Assembly (NCBI RefSeq): GCF_037963865.1
Contig: NZ_CP150170.1
Span: 6,572,001 to 6,636,000, forward strand
DNA from: Paenibacillus sp. FSL R10-2734
GTDB taxonomy: Bacteria > Bacillota > Bacilli > Paenibacillales > Paenibacillaceae
Direction of reading: 5' to 3'
DNA length: 64,000 nt
Below are positions 26,826-36,185 of the stretch, piece after piece. The notes under the pieces are model-generated. The model did no database searches and was not told where the DNA came from. It was given only the letters and a program-made list of their open reading frames with translations. Positions within the stretch are counted from its first letter, which is position 1. Every line of letters starts with the position of its first letter. The position numbers and the translations under genes are program-made.

Positions 26826-28445
26826 CTAACGAGAGTTTGATTGCCGTTTCTGGAGATAGTCACCTAGAAGCTTGATAATAAGGTTGGTGCAAAAGATCAG
26901 GATGGATAGAACAAACACCTCATTAAATTTGGCGAAATGCTGCAGCTCTTTTATTTTGCTGGCAACAACCGAGGTTTGGGCAGTCACTAGAAAGATAATT
27001 CCGCTAATGGTCACCATCGCATTGATAAAATAGTAGCTGACCATCTCGATCACCGTGGATGCAGAGTTCGGCAGAATGACCCGGCGGATTGTTTGCAGCC
27101 AGCTGTCACCTAACAATTCGGCAGTGGTTTCCCACGACGGATTCATTTTCGCCAGAGAGTTCTTGGCCATCAGATAAGGAGTCGTAAAATAATGAACAAG
27201 GGTGCAGAGCACAAGAATGGCGAAGGTTCCCTTGAGGCTGCTGTTATTGAACAGAAGTAAATACGACAGACCAAGAACCATGCCCGGTACAGTGTTCGTT
27301 ACCATCGATAGGATGTCAAAAATTGCTCTCCCTTTTATAGGCGTTCGCACATTGATGATAGCCGCAGCATAAGCCACTATCGTACCTACGATTGCCGTCA
27401 GTCCTGCTACCAGCAAGGAATTTTTATATACATTGATTAAATCGCTTGATTGAAAAACATCCACAAAATGCTTGAACGTAAACGTTAGATCATAAGGATA
27501 GCCATTCATCAGTGGTGCGACGAACATGACAGCAAACACCGCCAGTAGCCCTATTAGAATCACCGATGAGATCAGTCCAAGCACCGAATCTCTGCCTTTA
27601 TTCCGGATCATCTCGATTTCAGTCACCTTGTCATAATGGAAATTGAACTTTTCAAGATACGTTAACAGCACAACCCCAAACGCCGCCGGTATTAACATCA
27701 GTACCGCAATAACAGCACCATTGTTGAAATCCGGTATCGCCCCAAGCATGACTTGATACAACTGAGTGGCAACCACGTTATATGTCCCACCCACCGATGA
27801 AGGAATCCCAAAATCCGTGAAGCTTAGGATAAAAGAAAGAACAAACGCCCCTCCCAGAGTCCCCCACAAAGGCCGAACGATCGTGTTCATGAAGCTTCGC
27901 ATCGTCCCATCCCCCATAAGCTTGGATACGACGATAAATTTTTTATCAATGTACTTGAACGAATTATGAATTAGCAGGAAAGCCGAAGGTAAGGTATAGA
28001 TCACATAGCCTATCAACAGTCCATTAAATCCGTAAATCTCGAATAAATTTCGTCCGAAGATTTTTGTAATTAGTCCTTGGTTGCCAAAAGAATACATTAT
28101 TGCAAACCCGTAAGTAATTGTAGGCAGCAGCATGGGAATCAGGATTCCAGTTCTAATGATGCTTTTTAACGGGCGATAGATTCTTGTACAGTGGATAGAA
28201 TAGGCTAGAATAAAGGCCAGAACAGTCGTGATCAGTGCGGTAACACCGGAGACCTTCATACTATTTCCGATGGACTCTCGAATCTCTTGATCTGCCAAAA
28301 TGGTGAGATAATTGGATACTGAATAACCTTGGCCCGTTTCAAACGAGCGGATAAATAAAACAGCCAGTGGTAAGATGAGAAAAACAACAAATAGCAATAC
28401 GATTGGGATAAAAATGATCCGCATTTCCGGCTTAGCTTTAGGCAT
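26826..28445 (-). CDS. 2-aminoethylphosphonate ABC transporter, fused permease
   Basis: A 539-residue membrane protein holding two binding-protein-dependent permease halves in one chain, with about 12 membrane segments. Two EAA-type loops can be seen (VSKLMGDGTMRSFMNTIVRP in the first half; ETTAELLGDSWLQTIRRVIL in the second). The fused layout is that of the AEP permeases (PhnU/PhnV type) and of FbpB. ATG 28445 is favoured over GTG 28454; it overlaps the ATPase stop by eight bases. Confidence 0.85.
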   Translation of the reverse strand: MPKAKPEMRIIFIPIVLLFVVFLILPLAVLFIRSFETGQGYSVSNYLTILADQEIRESIGNSMKVSGVTALITTVLAFILAYSIHCTRIYRPLKSIIRTGILIPMLLPTITYGFAIMYSFGNQGLITKIFGRNLFEIYGFNGLLIGYVIYTLPSAFLLIHNSFKYIDKKFIVVSKLMGDGTMRSFMNTIVRPLWGTLGGAFVLSFILSFTDFGIPSSVGGTYNVVATQLYQVMLGAIPDFNNGAVIAVLMLIPAAFGVVLLTYLEKFNFHYDKVTEIEMIRNKGRDSVLGLISSVILIGLLAVFAVMFVAPLMNGYPYDLTFTFKHFVDVFQSSDLINVYKNSLLVAGLTAIVGTIVAYAAAIINVRTPIKGRAIFDILSMVTNTVPGMVLGLSYLLLFNNSSLKGTFAILVLCTLVHYFTTPYLMAKNSLAKMNPSWETTAELLGDSWLQTIRRVILPNSASTVIEMVSYYFINAMVTISGIIFLVTAQTSVVASKIKELQHFAKFNEVFVLSILIFCTNLIIKLLGDYLQKRQSNSR

Positions 28446-29190
28446 AATGCTCACCGAACAGGTTATAGATATTATCCCGTTTCACTTGCAGTTGCCCCAG
28501 AATAAATTCTTTTACAAAATCATTACTAGGTTGTTGAATGATCTCTTGTGGCGTTCCGAATTGGGCAATATGGCCTTGATTGATAATGAGGATTTTATCC
28601 GACAGGGTTAAAGCTTCTTCAGGGTCGTGGGTCACGATAATCGTCGTAAGCTTATATTCTCTAGCGATAGATTTAATCCGAGCTTTGATCGATTCCTTGA
28701 TGATTCCATCCAGAGCGCTTAAAGGTTCATCCAGCAGTAATAATTTGGGCTTCATCACGAGCGTTCTTGCCAAAGCTACCCTTTGCTTCTGACCGCCCGA
28801 TAGAGCTCCGATCCGCTTCGTCAAGTGCGGTGTTAGTTCCAGAAACTCGATATACTCCTGAACCTCATGCTCAGACGTCAATCCTTTTTTATTTTTCAGA
28901 CCGTAAACGATATTCTCGTAAGCATTAAGGTTGGGGAACAGTGCATAATCCTGGAACACTATATTAAATCCGCGTTTCTTCATTGGTACATTGCTTAAAT
29001 CTTGATCATTAAAAATAATTTGCCCCTGCTCCATCTTAGCCAATCCCAAGATGATGTTTAGCAAGGTGGTTTTGCCACTCCCGCTGGGACCGAGTAAGGA
29101 GACAATTTCCCCTGCTTGGATACTTAAGCTAATATCCTCTAGAACAACCTTGTTATCGTAATGCTTGCTTATGTTTTGTAATTTAAGCAA
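28438..29190 (-). CDS. 2-aminoethylphosphonate ABC transporter, ATP-binding subunit
   Basis: A 250-residue ABC ATPase: Walker A GPSGSGKTT, signature LSGGQKQRVALAR, Walker B LLLLDEPLSALD, switch His in VTHDPEEAL. PhnT-type by operon position. Start set at TTG 29190, eight bases after GAGGAGG; the GTG at 29199 touches the ribosome site. First gene of the operon, about 100 bases downstream of a promoter with paired operator-like repeats. Confidence 0.88.
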   Translation of the reverse strand: MLKLQNISKHYDNKVVLEDISLSIQAGEIVSLLGPSGSGKTTLLNIILGLAKMEQGQIIFNDQDLSNVPMKKRGFNIVFQDYALFPNLNAYENIVYGLKNKKGLTSEHEVQEYIEFLELTPHLTKRIGALSGGQKQRVALARTLVMKPKLLLLDEPLSALDGIIKESIKARIKSIAREYKLTTIIVTHDPEEALTLSDKILIINQGHIAQFGTPQEIIQQPSNDFVKEFILGQLQVKRDNIYNLFGEHYA

Positions 29191-29284
29191 AGGTTCCACC
29201 TCCTCAAGTACAACCTCAGTATAAAAAGGATTTGTTATTGAGGATAAACAGTTACGTAAAATCTATGTAAATTTTAAATAAGTT

Positions 29285-29321
29285 ATGACTACATTATAAG
29301 TATATCATGACTAACTTACAA
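29285..29321 (-). promoter_or_regulatory. Promoter and operator of the phosphonate operon
   Basis: Minus-strand TTGTAA (29316-29321), 17-bp spacer, TATAAT (29293-29298). Two direct copies of ATGACTA (29285-29291 and 29307-29313), 22 bp apart, bracket the -10 box, a good place for the divergently encoded regulator. Confidence 0.6.
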
Positions 29322-29399
29322 AGGAGTTGTTGCGACCTTATGCTAATCCCTTTATACTTCAACTATCGAAAGCGATATAAACTTTGAATGGGTGATTAC

Positions 29400-30161
29400 A
29401 TGTTTCCATTGGAAAGACAAAAGAAAATCATTGAAATCTTAATGTTGAAAAAGGTTCAGAAGCTGCCGGAGCTAGCAGAAGAGCTTAATATTTCTATCGA
29501 TACCCTTCGCAGAGACATCAACCTGCTGGACAAGCAAGGGAAGATCAAGAAGATTTATGGTGGAATTAAACTGGTGGAATCGGAGTTTGCTGAATCTCCA
29601 ATGGATGCGCGGATGGTCGGCCACTTAGAGGAAAAGAAAATGATCGCCCGAAAATGCAGCGAATATATCAACGATGGGGATTGCATCTATCTGGACAGCG
29701 GCTCTACCACCTATCAAATTGCTAAATATATTAAGAATAAAAAGAATCTCACGGTCATTACGAACTCCATTCCTGTGGTCAACGAGCTGATGAACAGTGC
29801 GGTTGAGCTTATTATCATCGGCGGGAAGGTCCGGCTAAATGAACAGTCTGTCATTGCATATGATTATCTGTTTAATTTCAGTGAATTAAATATACTTAAG
29901 GCTTTTATTTGCGCAAGTGGCATTACCCTTGAAAAAGGCATCTCCGACTATAATCTGGAGGAAGCCCAGACTCGTAAAAAAATTATCGATCTTTCTAAAG
30001 AGGTTTATGTCGCCGCAGACCATACTAAATTTGGGAAAGATGTTACGATTGGCATCTCCTCACTCGATAAAATTGGTTACATTATTACCGACCGTAATAT
30101 AGATCGAAGCTACCTGCAGAAGTTTAAAACAAAACGCACGAGCTTGATTATTGCGGAGTAA
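29400..30161 (+). CDS. DeoR family regulator of phosphonate use
   Basis: A 253-residue DeoR/GlpR repressor: N-terminal winged helix (MFPLERQKKIIEIL, LAEELNISIDTLRRDINLL) and a sugar-phosphate-binding-like sensor domain (DSGSTTYQIAKYI, IIGGKVRLNE, VAADHTKFG). ATG 29400 follows TGGGTGATTAC; the ATG at 29388 is inside that site. Divergent from the AEP operon, so the likely targets are the ATGACTA repeats. The inducer may be a phosphonate or a pathway product, which is inference. Confidence 0.85.
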   Translation: MFPLERQKKIIEILMLKKVQKLPELAEELNISIDTLRRDINLLDKQGKIKKIYGGIKLVESEFAESPMDARMVGHLEEKKMIARKCSEYINDGDCIYLDSGSTTYQIAKYIKNKKNLTVITNSIPVVNELMNSAVELIIIGGKVRLNEQSVIAYDYLFNFSELNILKAFICASGITLEKGISDYNLEEAQTRKKIIDLSKEVYVAADHTKFGKDVTIGISSLDKIGYIITDRNIDRSYLQKFKTKRTSLIIAE

Positions 30162-30392
30162 TTTTTATCATTCTAACAATCACAAACGTAAGCAAAGAAC
30201 GCTTCTCCGGATATTTGAGAAGCGTTACTTTGCGTGTTTGCTCCTTCGCAGCTTGCTTCAGCACATTATAGACAAGAGAAAGCCAAACAACCCCAAGCTT
30301 CATTTTCTCCATGCCACGAAGTAGAAATCGCCGGAAGCCCCGATTGTTCTTCAGTTGTCCTAACACACTCTCCGGTTCGGAAAACTGATGCC
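30148..30392 (-). pseudogene. Remnant of an IS1182-type transposase (C-terminus only)
   Basis: Minus-strand frame reads HQFSEPESVLGQLKNNRG and then FRRFLLRGMEKMKLGVVWLS, the usual C-terminus of IS1182-like DDE transposases. No upstream catalytic part, no start codon with a ribosome site and no inverted ends are visible. The last part of the frame runs through the hairpin at 30192-30233. An old insertion scar. Confidence 0.75.
30192..30233 (+). terminator. Terminator-like hairpin after the DeoR regulator
   Basis: AACGCTTCTC / GAGAAGCGTT, extended by GCAAAG / CTTTGC. T run weak (TTTG), so efficiency is uncertain. Confidence 0.6.
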
Positions 30393-30401
30393 CGGATAGA
30401 T

Positions 30402-30588
30402 AATTAGGGATTATCTCCCTATAGTTCAGAGACTTCTGCCCATTAGACTACTAAATAGGGAAAATCCCCCTATAATTCAGCTGATTCGTAGGCAAATATA
30501 GAGATTAGCCCAATTTATAGGGAGGAATTCCCTGTTTCCATTGTTTTTAAGCAATTATCGGCTTTTTATAGGGAGATTTTCCCTATCC
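30402..30588. repeat. Four-unit intergenic element, TAGGGA family, copy 1
   Basis: Four near-palindromes with cores TAGGGATTATCTCCCTA, TAGGGAAAATCCCCCTA, ATAGGGAGGAATTCCCTG and TAGGGAGATTTTCCCTA, centred at about 30413, 30464, 30526 and 30577 (steps 51, 62, 51). The first two read forward, the last two inverted. Directly upstream of the chemoreceptor gene. Confidence 0.85.
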
Positions 30589-30711
30589 CCTTCCTCTCCA
30601 TCTCCCAATCTTCATTTCTCTGAATATCCCTGAATCTAACATCATAGACAGCATTTCAAGAATCACTTAAACTGAAAAATCAGAAATATATTTTTTAAAT
30701 GGAGTGAGCAT

Positions 30712-32169
30712 ATGGCTTTAAATCAAATGTCAGAGTTACACCAGCGCAACAAATTAATTATGTACTTGTTTTGGGGCTGCTTAGTGTTGGGCTCGATTTC
30801 GCTTTACAGATTTCCACAAACTATAATTGCGATTATGTCAGCAGCGGTACCCCTCGGCTTACTGTGTACGATACTAATTTGGAAACGTGTAGCTACACCT
30901 TATATTATGTACATAACAGCTATAGGCTTTAATATCATTACATACTTCTACATCGATGCAGGGACTAACATCATCAGCACATTTATTCTATATTGGGGAC
31001 TGGGCATCGTATCCCTCTATCACAACTATCGTCCATTACTCCTTAATGGTGTAATTTCTTGGATCTTACTCAACTATTTCCTTATGACCAAACCAATTTA
31101 CGCTTCAGTAGATGTGTTAAGAATTAATACACTTCTCATCGTCATGATACTGGTTCTGATCTATCAGAGTCAGATTGGTACGAAAATGTTCAAAAACATG
31201 TCTAAAAGCAGCAACGAAGCTGAACGTGCTAGAGCGGAAATGGAGACCGTGCTTACAGGTGTTACTGAATCTGTAGGTGTTCTGAGTCAATCCAGTCACC
31301 TAATGCATAACAACGTATTGACAACAGATCGAATTTCCAAAGAAGTCGTGACTGCCTTTCAAGAGATTGCCAGTGGAGTGGAATCACAAGCACAGAGTGT
31401 TAACGATATCTCTAATGCCATGCAGCAGTTAAACGAATCGGCTATGCAAGCAAATGCTGCATCCATCTCGATGAGTAATCGAAGCCGTGATACGGATCAA
31501 ATCACGCAAGAGGGACAAGAAGAAATCGTTCGTTTAACTGGAAATATGTCCGAGGTTACAGATATCGTAACGAGAACTGCTGTCTTGATGACACAAATGA
31601 ATGAAGAGAATCAGAAGATTGAATCGATCGTTTCGAGTATCGTGGGGATTGCTGAGCAGACGAATCTTTTGTCGCTGAATGCTTCCATAGAAGCCGCACA
31701 CGCGGGAGAGCATGGCAAAGGATTCGCAGTCGTATCCAATGAAATCCGAAAATTAGCACAAAGCTCCCACAATGCATCCGCAGACATTGCTCAGATTCTC
31801 AGAAGCATTCAAAATAATATTGCGCAGGTTGGCGATATGGTTTCTAACGGGCTGCTAGTTGTAGAATCAGGAAGAAATTCCGCTGATGATATTGCTCGAT
31901 TGTTCGAGGGTATTCGGAATAATACGCACCAAGTGCTTGAACAAGCAGAAGACTTGAAGGATCGGAGCGATCACATCCAGCACGCTTCCACCCTTGTACT
32001 CGGTGAGGTCAATTCTGTGGCTGCAATTACCGAAGAGAATACAGCAGCTATTGAACAAGTCCTTGCTAGCGCTGAGGTCCAGCAGCAACATGTTTCTGAA
32101 ACGGTGGTCAGCATCAGCAATCTAAATGAATTAGCTACTAAGCTAGACAATTTAACGAGACCTTCATAG
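30712..32169 (+). CDS. Methyl-accepting chemotaxis protein, no periplasmic sensor, no HAMP
   Basis: A 485-residue chemoreceptor. About six hydrophobic segments fill residues 15-160, with only short loops outside, so the signal is probably sensed in or at the membrane. The cytoplasmic coiled coil has the conserved tip IAEQTNLLSLNASIEAAHAG and GKGFAVVSNEIRKLA. No HAMP domain is visible between membrane and signalling parts. ATG 30712 follows GGAGTGAGCAT. No che gene nearby. Flanked on both sides by copies of the same repeat element. Confidence 0.9.
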   Translation: MALNQMSELHQRNKLIMYLFWGCLVLGSISLYRFPQTIIAIMSAAVPLGLLCTILIWKRVATPYIMYITAIGFNIITYFYIDAGTNIISTFILYWGLGIVSLYHNYRPLLLNGVISWILLNYFLMTKPIYASVDVLRINTLLIVMILVLIYQSQIGTKMFKNMSKSSNEAERARAEMETVLTGVTESVGVLSQSSHLMHNNVLTTDRISKEVVTAFQEIASGVESQAQSVNDISNAMQQLNESAMQANAASISMSNRSRDTDQITQEGQEEIVRLTGNMSEVTDIVTRTAVLMTQMNEENQKIESIVSSIVGIAEQTNLLSLNASIEAAHAGEHGKGFAVVSNEIRKLAQSSHNASADIAQILRSIQNNIAQVGDMVSNGLLVVESGRNSADDIARLFEGIRNNTHQVLEQAEDLKDRSDHIQHASTLVLGEVNSVAAITEENTAAIEQVLASAEVQQQHVSETVVSISNLNELATKLDNLTRPS

Positions 32170-32252
32170 GTCAAGCTGTTTCAATACCATTCATACCAAG
32201 AAGCCTAATTACCCTCTCGGATGATTAGGCCTCTTTTAGTTTGAATGATTAG

Positions 32253-32440
32253 ATTAGGGAAAATCTGCCTAATTATGTGAGTTTTAACTTTCTTCAAGTG
32301 ATAATTAGGGAAAATCTCCCTGATTATCAGAGTAATTCCTTCATAAAGGGGGTTTTCTCCAATTAATTAGGGAGGATTTCCCTAATCCACACAATTTCAG
32401 CCGATATCGGACTATTTTCAGGGAAGATTTCCCTAATTTG
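32253..32440. repeat. Four-unit intergenic element, TAGGGA family, copy 2
   Basis: Units centred at about 32263, 32313, 32376 and 32427 (steps 50, 63, 51): ATTAGGGAAAATCTGCCTAA, TTAGGGAAAATCTCCCTGA, TTAGGGAGGATTTCCCTAA and CAGGGAAGATTTCCCTAA. Same order and orientation as copy 1. A fifth weak match (GGGGGTTTTCTCC) sits near 32353. Confidence 0.85.
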
Positions 32441-32517
32441 CGAAGTGGCTTCTCCAGCATGCCTCCGATTTTCCGCACATCACTGAGACTGCGCTCTTTA
32501 ATTTCCGTCTCCAATCG

Positions 32518-32554
32518 AAAAAGCCAGCTACTTCACTCCGAAGTAGCTGGCTTT
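32518..32554 (-). terminator. Terminator of tex
   Basis: 15-bp stem AAAGCCAGCTACTTC / GAAGTAGCTGGCTTT with a five-base loop; T run on the minus strand, 13 bases after the tex stop. Confidence 0.9.
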
Positions 32555-32566
32555 ATTTATATAGTT

Positions 32567-34795
32567 CTAGCTAAGACTTCCCGCCTCAACACGCGGCGGA
32601 CGCATGGTCAGGCTGACCCTGCCCTTCTTCAGGTCAACACCCATCACCCAGACGGTGACATTATCTCCTACGGAGACAACGTCCATCGGGTGCTTCACAA
32701 AGCTGCCGCTGAGCTGGGAAATATGCACCAGCCCATCGTTCTTGATGCCGATATCGACGAATGCGCCGAAATCGATCACGTTGCGGACGGTTCCCTGCAT
32801 CTCCATGCCAGGAACCAGATCCTCGATCTTCAGCACGTCGGTGCGGAAGATCGGCAGCGGCAGCTCCTCGCGCGGATCGCGGCCCGGACGCTGCAAGCTC
32901 TCTAGGATGTCGCGAAGCGTAGGCACGCCGACATCCAGCTTCACAGCCAGCTCCTCGGCATTTTGTGCCTCCAGCTGTGAAGCCACTTCCTTGCTGCCCA
33001 GTTGATCAACATCGAGGCTCAGCTCACGGAACAAGCGATCCACCACCGGATAGGACTCCGGGTGAATTGGCGTGCGGTCCAAGGTGTTGTCTCCACCAGG
33101 AATCCGCAGGAAGCCGATACATTGCTCATAGGACTTGGCACCCAGTCGAGGCACCTTTTGTAGCTGTTTCCGAGTCGTGAACTTACCGTTCTCTTCACGG
33201 AATTTAACGATATTTTTAGCAATCGTCCCGTTAACGCCAGCCACGTAAGATAGCAAAGCTGGAGATGCCGTATTCACATCCACTCCCACATGGTTAACCG
33301 CTGATTCCACGACAGCCTTAAGACTCTCCTCCAGATGCTTCTGGGAGACGTCATGCTGATACTGTCCAACGCCGATAGCCTTCGGATCGATCTTTACCAG
33401 CTCTGCCAGCGGGTCCTGCACACGGCGAGCGATAGAAGCCGCACTGCGCTCCGCAACATCCAGATCCGGGAATTCCTCCTGCGCCAGCTTGGAAGCCGAA
33501 TAGACACTCGCTCCTGCTTCATTAACGATCAGATAGGCCAGCTCTGGGTTACCAATTTCAGCAATCACTTCTGCCGTAAATTGCTCCGTCTCACGGGAGC
33601 CTGTACCATTACCAATCACGATGAGCTGAATACCGTACTTGGCGATCAACTCTTTGAACTTAGCAGCGGCTTCACGTTTTTTGTTATTCGGCGGTGTCGG
33701 ATAGGTCACGGCTACTTCAAGCAGCTTACCAGTATCGTCTACAACGGCCAGCTTACAGCCGGTACGGTATGCAGGGTCAACACCTAGCACACAACGCCCT
33801 TTAACAGGCGGCTGCAGCAGCAAGCTACGTAGATTACCAGAGAAGATGGAAATCGCTTGGTTCTCGCCCCGTTCGGTCATCTCCCCACGAACTTCACGCT
33901 CCACAGAAGGAGCAATCAGACGTTTGTAGGCATCCTCAGTCACTGCTTCCAGCAGTTCCTTCACCGGGGACGGCCCTTTAATAATCTTCCGTGCAATGTA
34001 GGCATGGATTTTGTCTGTGACAACCTCAATGCCTACCTTCAATATATTCTCCCGTTCACCGCGGTTAATGGCGAGTATACGGTGAGGTGGCATTTTGTGT
34101 ACAGGTTCACGGTAGCTATAGTAGTTCTCGTATACGGATTCCTGCTCTGCATCCTTAGCTTCAGACACAAGTATACCCTGACTTGCCGTATACTGCCGAA
34201 CCCAAGAGCGGATCGCAGGATCATCTGCAATGTTCTCAGCGATGATATCAAGTGCGCCTTGAAGCGCTTGATCTGCGGTCTCCACTCCTTTTTCAGCATC
34301 TATATATTTCGTTGCCTCAGTCTGTGGGTCCCCTTGTCTCTGCTGCTCCATAATCCAGTTCGCAAGCGGCTCTAAGCCTTTTTCCTTCGCAACACTAGCA
34401 CGTGTCTTACGCTTCTGCCGGAAAGGACGATACAAATCCTCCACTTCCTGAAGCTTGACCGCATTGGTGATTTGTTCATGAAGTTCCTTGGTCAGCTTGC
34501 CCTGCTCTTCAATATTGCGGATAACGTCCTTCTTACGTTCGCCTAAATTGCGAAGATAAGCCAGGCGTTCTTCAATATCACGCAGCGCATTCTCGTCCAG
34601 CTCACCCGTCATTTCCTTCCGGTATCTGGCGATGAACGGAATCGTATTCCCCTCATCCAGCAGTCCAACCGTTGTACGCACCTGCTTCAGGCTAATGTTC
34701 AATTCCTTGGCAATCGCTACAGTAATCAATTCCTGCTCCCGCTGTGCGGCCGCCTCATCCGTAATGACTCCCGTATTGCTGTTATCTACCGTCAT
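32567..34795 (-). CDS. tex: Tex family RNA-binding protein
   Basis: A 742-residue Tex protein (B. subtilis YdcI): helical N-terminal part, YqgF-like RNase H fold (VLGVDPAYRTGCKLAVVD), helix-hairpin-helix region (NTASPALLSYVAGVNGTIAK) and a C-terminal S1 RNA-binding domain (GTVRNVIDFGAFVDIG, GLVHISQLS). Tex acts in transcription and RNA metabolism in several bacteria; its exact role is not settled. ATG 34795 is chosen because GAGGGATACTA lies just upstream; the frame to 34819 has none. The gene has its own promoter region and strong terminator. Confidence 0.93.
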   Translation of the reverse strand: MTVDNSNTGVITDEAAAQREQELITVAIAKELNISLKQVRTTVGLLDEGNTIPFIARYRKEMTGELDENALRDIEERLAYLRNLGERKKDVIRNIEEQGKLTKELHEQITNAVKLQEVEDLYRPFRQKRKTRASVAKEKGLEPLANWIMEQQRQGDPQTEATKYIDAEKGVETADQALQGALDIIAENIADDPAIRSWVRQYTASQGILVSEAKDAEQESVYENYYSYREPVHKMPPHRILAINRGERENILKVGIEVVTDKIHAYIARKIIKGPSPVKELLEAVTEDAYKRLIAPSVEREVRGEMTERGENQAISIFSGNLRSLLLQPPVKGRCVLGVDPAYRTGCKLAVVDDTGKLLEVAVTYPTPPNNKKREAAAKFKELIAKYGIQLIVIGNGTGSRETEQFTAEVIAEIGNPELAYLIVNEAGASVYSASKLAQEEFPDLDVAERSAASIARRVQDPLAELVKIDPKAIGVGQYQHDVSQKHLEESLKAVVESAVNHVGVDVNTASPALLSYVAGVNGTIAKNIVKFREENGKFTTRKQLQKVPRLGAKSYEQCIGFLRIPGGDNTLDRTPIHPESYPVVDRLFRELSLDVDQLGSKEVASQLEAQNAEELAVKLDVGVPTLRDILESLQRPGRDPREELPLPIFRTDVLKIEDLVPGMEMQGTVRNVIDFGAFVDIGIKNDGLVHISQLSGSFVKHPMDVVSVGDNVTVWVMGVDLKKGRVSLTMRPPRVEAGSLS

Positions 34796-34914
34796 TAGTA
34801 TCCCTCTTCCCGTACACAATCTGCTTATACAATTCTTGTTCTCATATTTAAAATAGTATCACAGATCGGCTCTGTACCAAAGTCCACCCTAGAGAGGGGG
34901 CAGATTCAAGGGGT

Positions 34915-36114
34915 TTAAGCACGTTGTCCCATTCCTCTTTTGCTGGAACTAAGTGACAACACAAAGCACAAAGCTAGAACAAGCGCGGCTGCCCCATACG
35001 GAAAGTTAATACTTAGATCAAAAAGATAACCCGCGACGATAGGCCCAGCAATATTTCCAAGACTCGTATAAGCTGAGTTCATCCCTGCTACGAACCCTTG
35101 CTGAGATTCTCCCGCCATTTTGGATAACTGGGTACCTACTGCTGGTCGTAGAATATCCATAGCTAAGAATACGATAAAGGTAATCGCACAAATCGCCCAA
35201 AAGCCACTTACAAACAGCGTCAGCAGAATAAACATTGCAGCAGTTATAAGACAAGTGGAGATTACTTTATTCTCTCCGAATTTATTCAGAATCCAGCCAA
35301 AGGCGGATACCTGCACCACAGCACCGGCGATCGAGCCAAAGGTAATTACAAAAGCAATATCTTTAGGCGTAAAGCCAAATTTATGGTCCACGAACAATCC
35401 GAACACCGTTTCATAATTAGCCAGTCCAAAAGCCATGACAAATACAATAATTAACCCGAAGAAGTACGGCTCACGATAAGAACGCAGCAATTGCGTAATG
35501 AAGCTCTCCTGATTATTTTTCGATGCCATCGCTTCCATTCGTTTCTCTTTAGACAATGATTCAGGTAAAATCAAAATCGTCACTAGAGCTGCAACCCCAG
35601 CCGCACCAGCCGCACAGAAAAAGGGTACCCGCATTCCAAGCTCAGCAAGATAACCACCAATCCCAGGACCGATAATAAATCCGGTAGTAATGGCTGCATT
35701 AATAAGCCCCATTCCTTTAGCTCTCTCTTCAAAAGAGGTCGTATCTGCTACATAAGCCATAACTGCCGGCATAATTAATGCAGCTCCTACACCACCGAGC
35801 AATCTTGAAACGAACAAGAGCCAGGACACATTCGCCAGACCAAAGAGCAGTTCTGAAAAAGCAAACACGATCAGACCCGCCACAATCACTTTTTTCCGGC
35901 CTATTCTGTCGGATAACCTACCCGCGAATGGCGATACTAATAATTGGGCAAGCGAGAATGAAGCCACTAACAGCCCAACGGTACTACCGCTGATCCCAAG
36001 TTCATTCATATAAGTAGGCATTATAGGGACTACAAGCCCAATTCCTGTAAAAGCAAGAAAAATATTAAGCATAACAAGAAGCATAGCGCCTCTGTTTCTA
36101 AGTAGTAATGACAT
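34915..36114 (-). CDS. MFS drug-type efflux transporter
   Basis: A 399-residue, 12-segment major facilitator of the DHA1 drug:H+ antiporter type (NorA/Bmr-like). Motif A is GRLSDRIGRKK after segment 2, and motif C is GFIIGPGIGGYLAE in segment 5, the antiporter signature. ATG 36114 follows GGAGGTTAATACA; the frame to 36144 adds ten residues without a site. A TetR-family gene lies upstream in the same direction, and both carry the same 16-bp operator, so the pump is probably repressed by it. Substrate unknown. Confidence 0.88.
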   Translation of the reverse strand: MSLLLRNRGAMLLVMLNIFLAFTGIGLVVPIMPTYMNELGISGSTVGLLVASFSLAQLLVSPFAGRLSDRIGRKKVIVAGLIVFAFSELLFGLANVSWLLFVSRLLGGVGAALIMPAVMAYVADTTSFEERAKGMGLINAAITTGFIIGPGIGGYLAELGMRVPFFCAAGAAGVAALVTILILPESLSKEKRMEAMASKNNQESFITQLLRSYREPYFFGLIIVFVMAFGLANYETVFGLFVDHKFGFTPKDIAFVITFGSIAGAVVQVSAFGWILNKFGENKVISTCLITAAMFILLTLFVSGFWAICAITFIVFLAMDILRPAVGTQLSKMAGESQQGFVAGMNSAYTSLGNIAGPIVAGYLFDLSINFPYGAAALVLALCFVLSLSSSKRGMGQRA

Positions 36115-36167
36115 TGTATTAACCTCCGTGGTTTCTAAAGCCAAATCTTCGAGTAGTTTTTCTGTAG

Positions 36168-36185
36168 AGACCGACCATCCGGTCT
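36168..36185. promoter_or_regulatory. TetR operator before the MFS gene
   Basis: Minus strand AGACCGGATGGTCGGTCT, a partial palindrome (AGACCG / CGGTCT), 54 bp upstream of the pump start. The same AGACCGNNNGGTCGGT motif is found at the regulator gene. Confidence 0.75.

Noticed and set aside
29361..29374. cre-like CGAAAGCGATATAA before the DeoR gene
   Set aside because: Two mismatches at conserved ends; too weak to list.
32440..32516. Minus-strand stretch reading LETEIKERSLSDVRKIGGML
   Set aside because: Looks protein-like, but lacks a start and is cut by the repeat element and the tex terminator; possibly a gene remnant, not enough to call.
33857..34375. Long plus-strand ORF opposite tex (172 codons), and similar ones opposite other genes (1192-1707, 44563-45087)
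   Set aside because: Antisense shadows of well-supported genes, no ribosome sites or family match.
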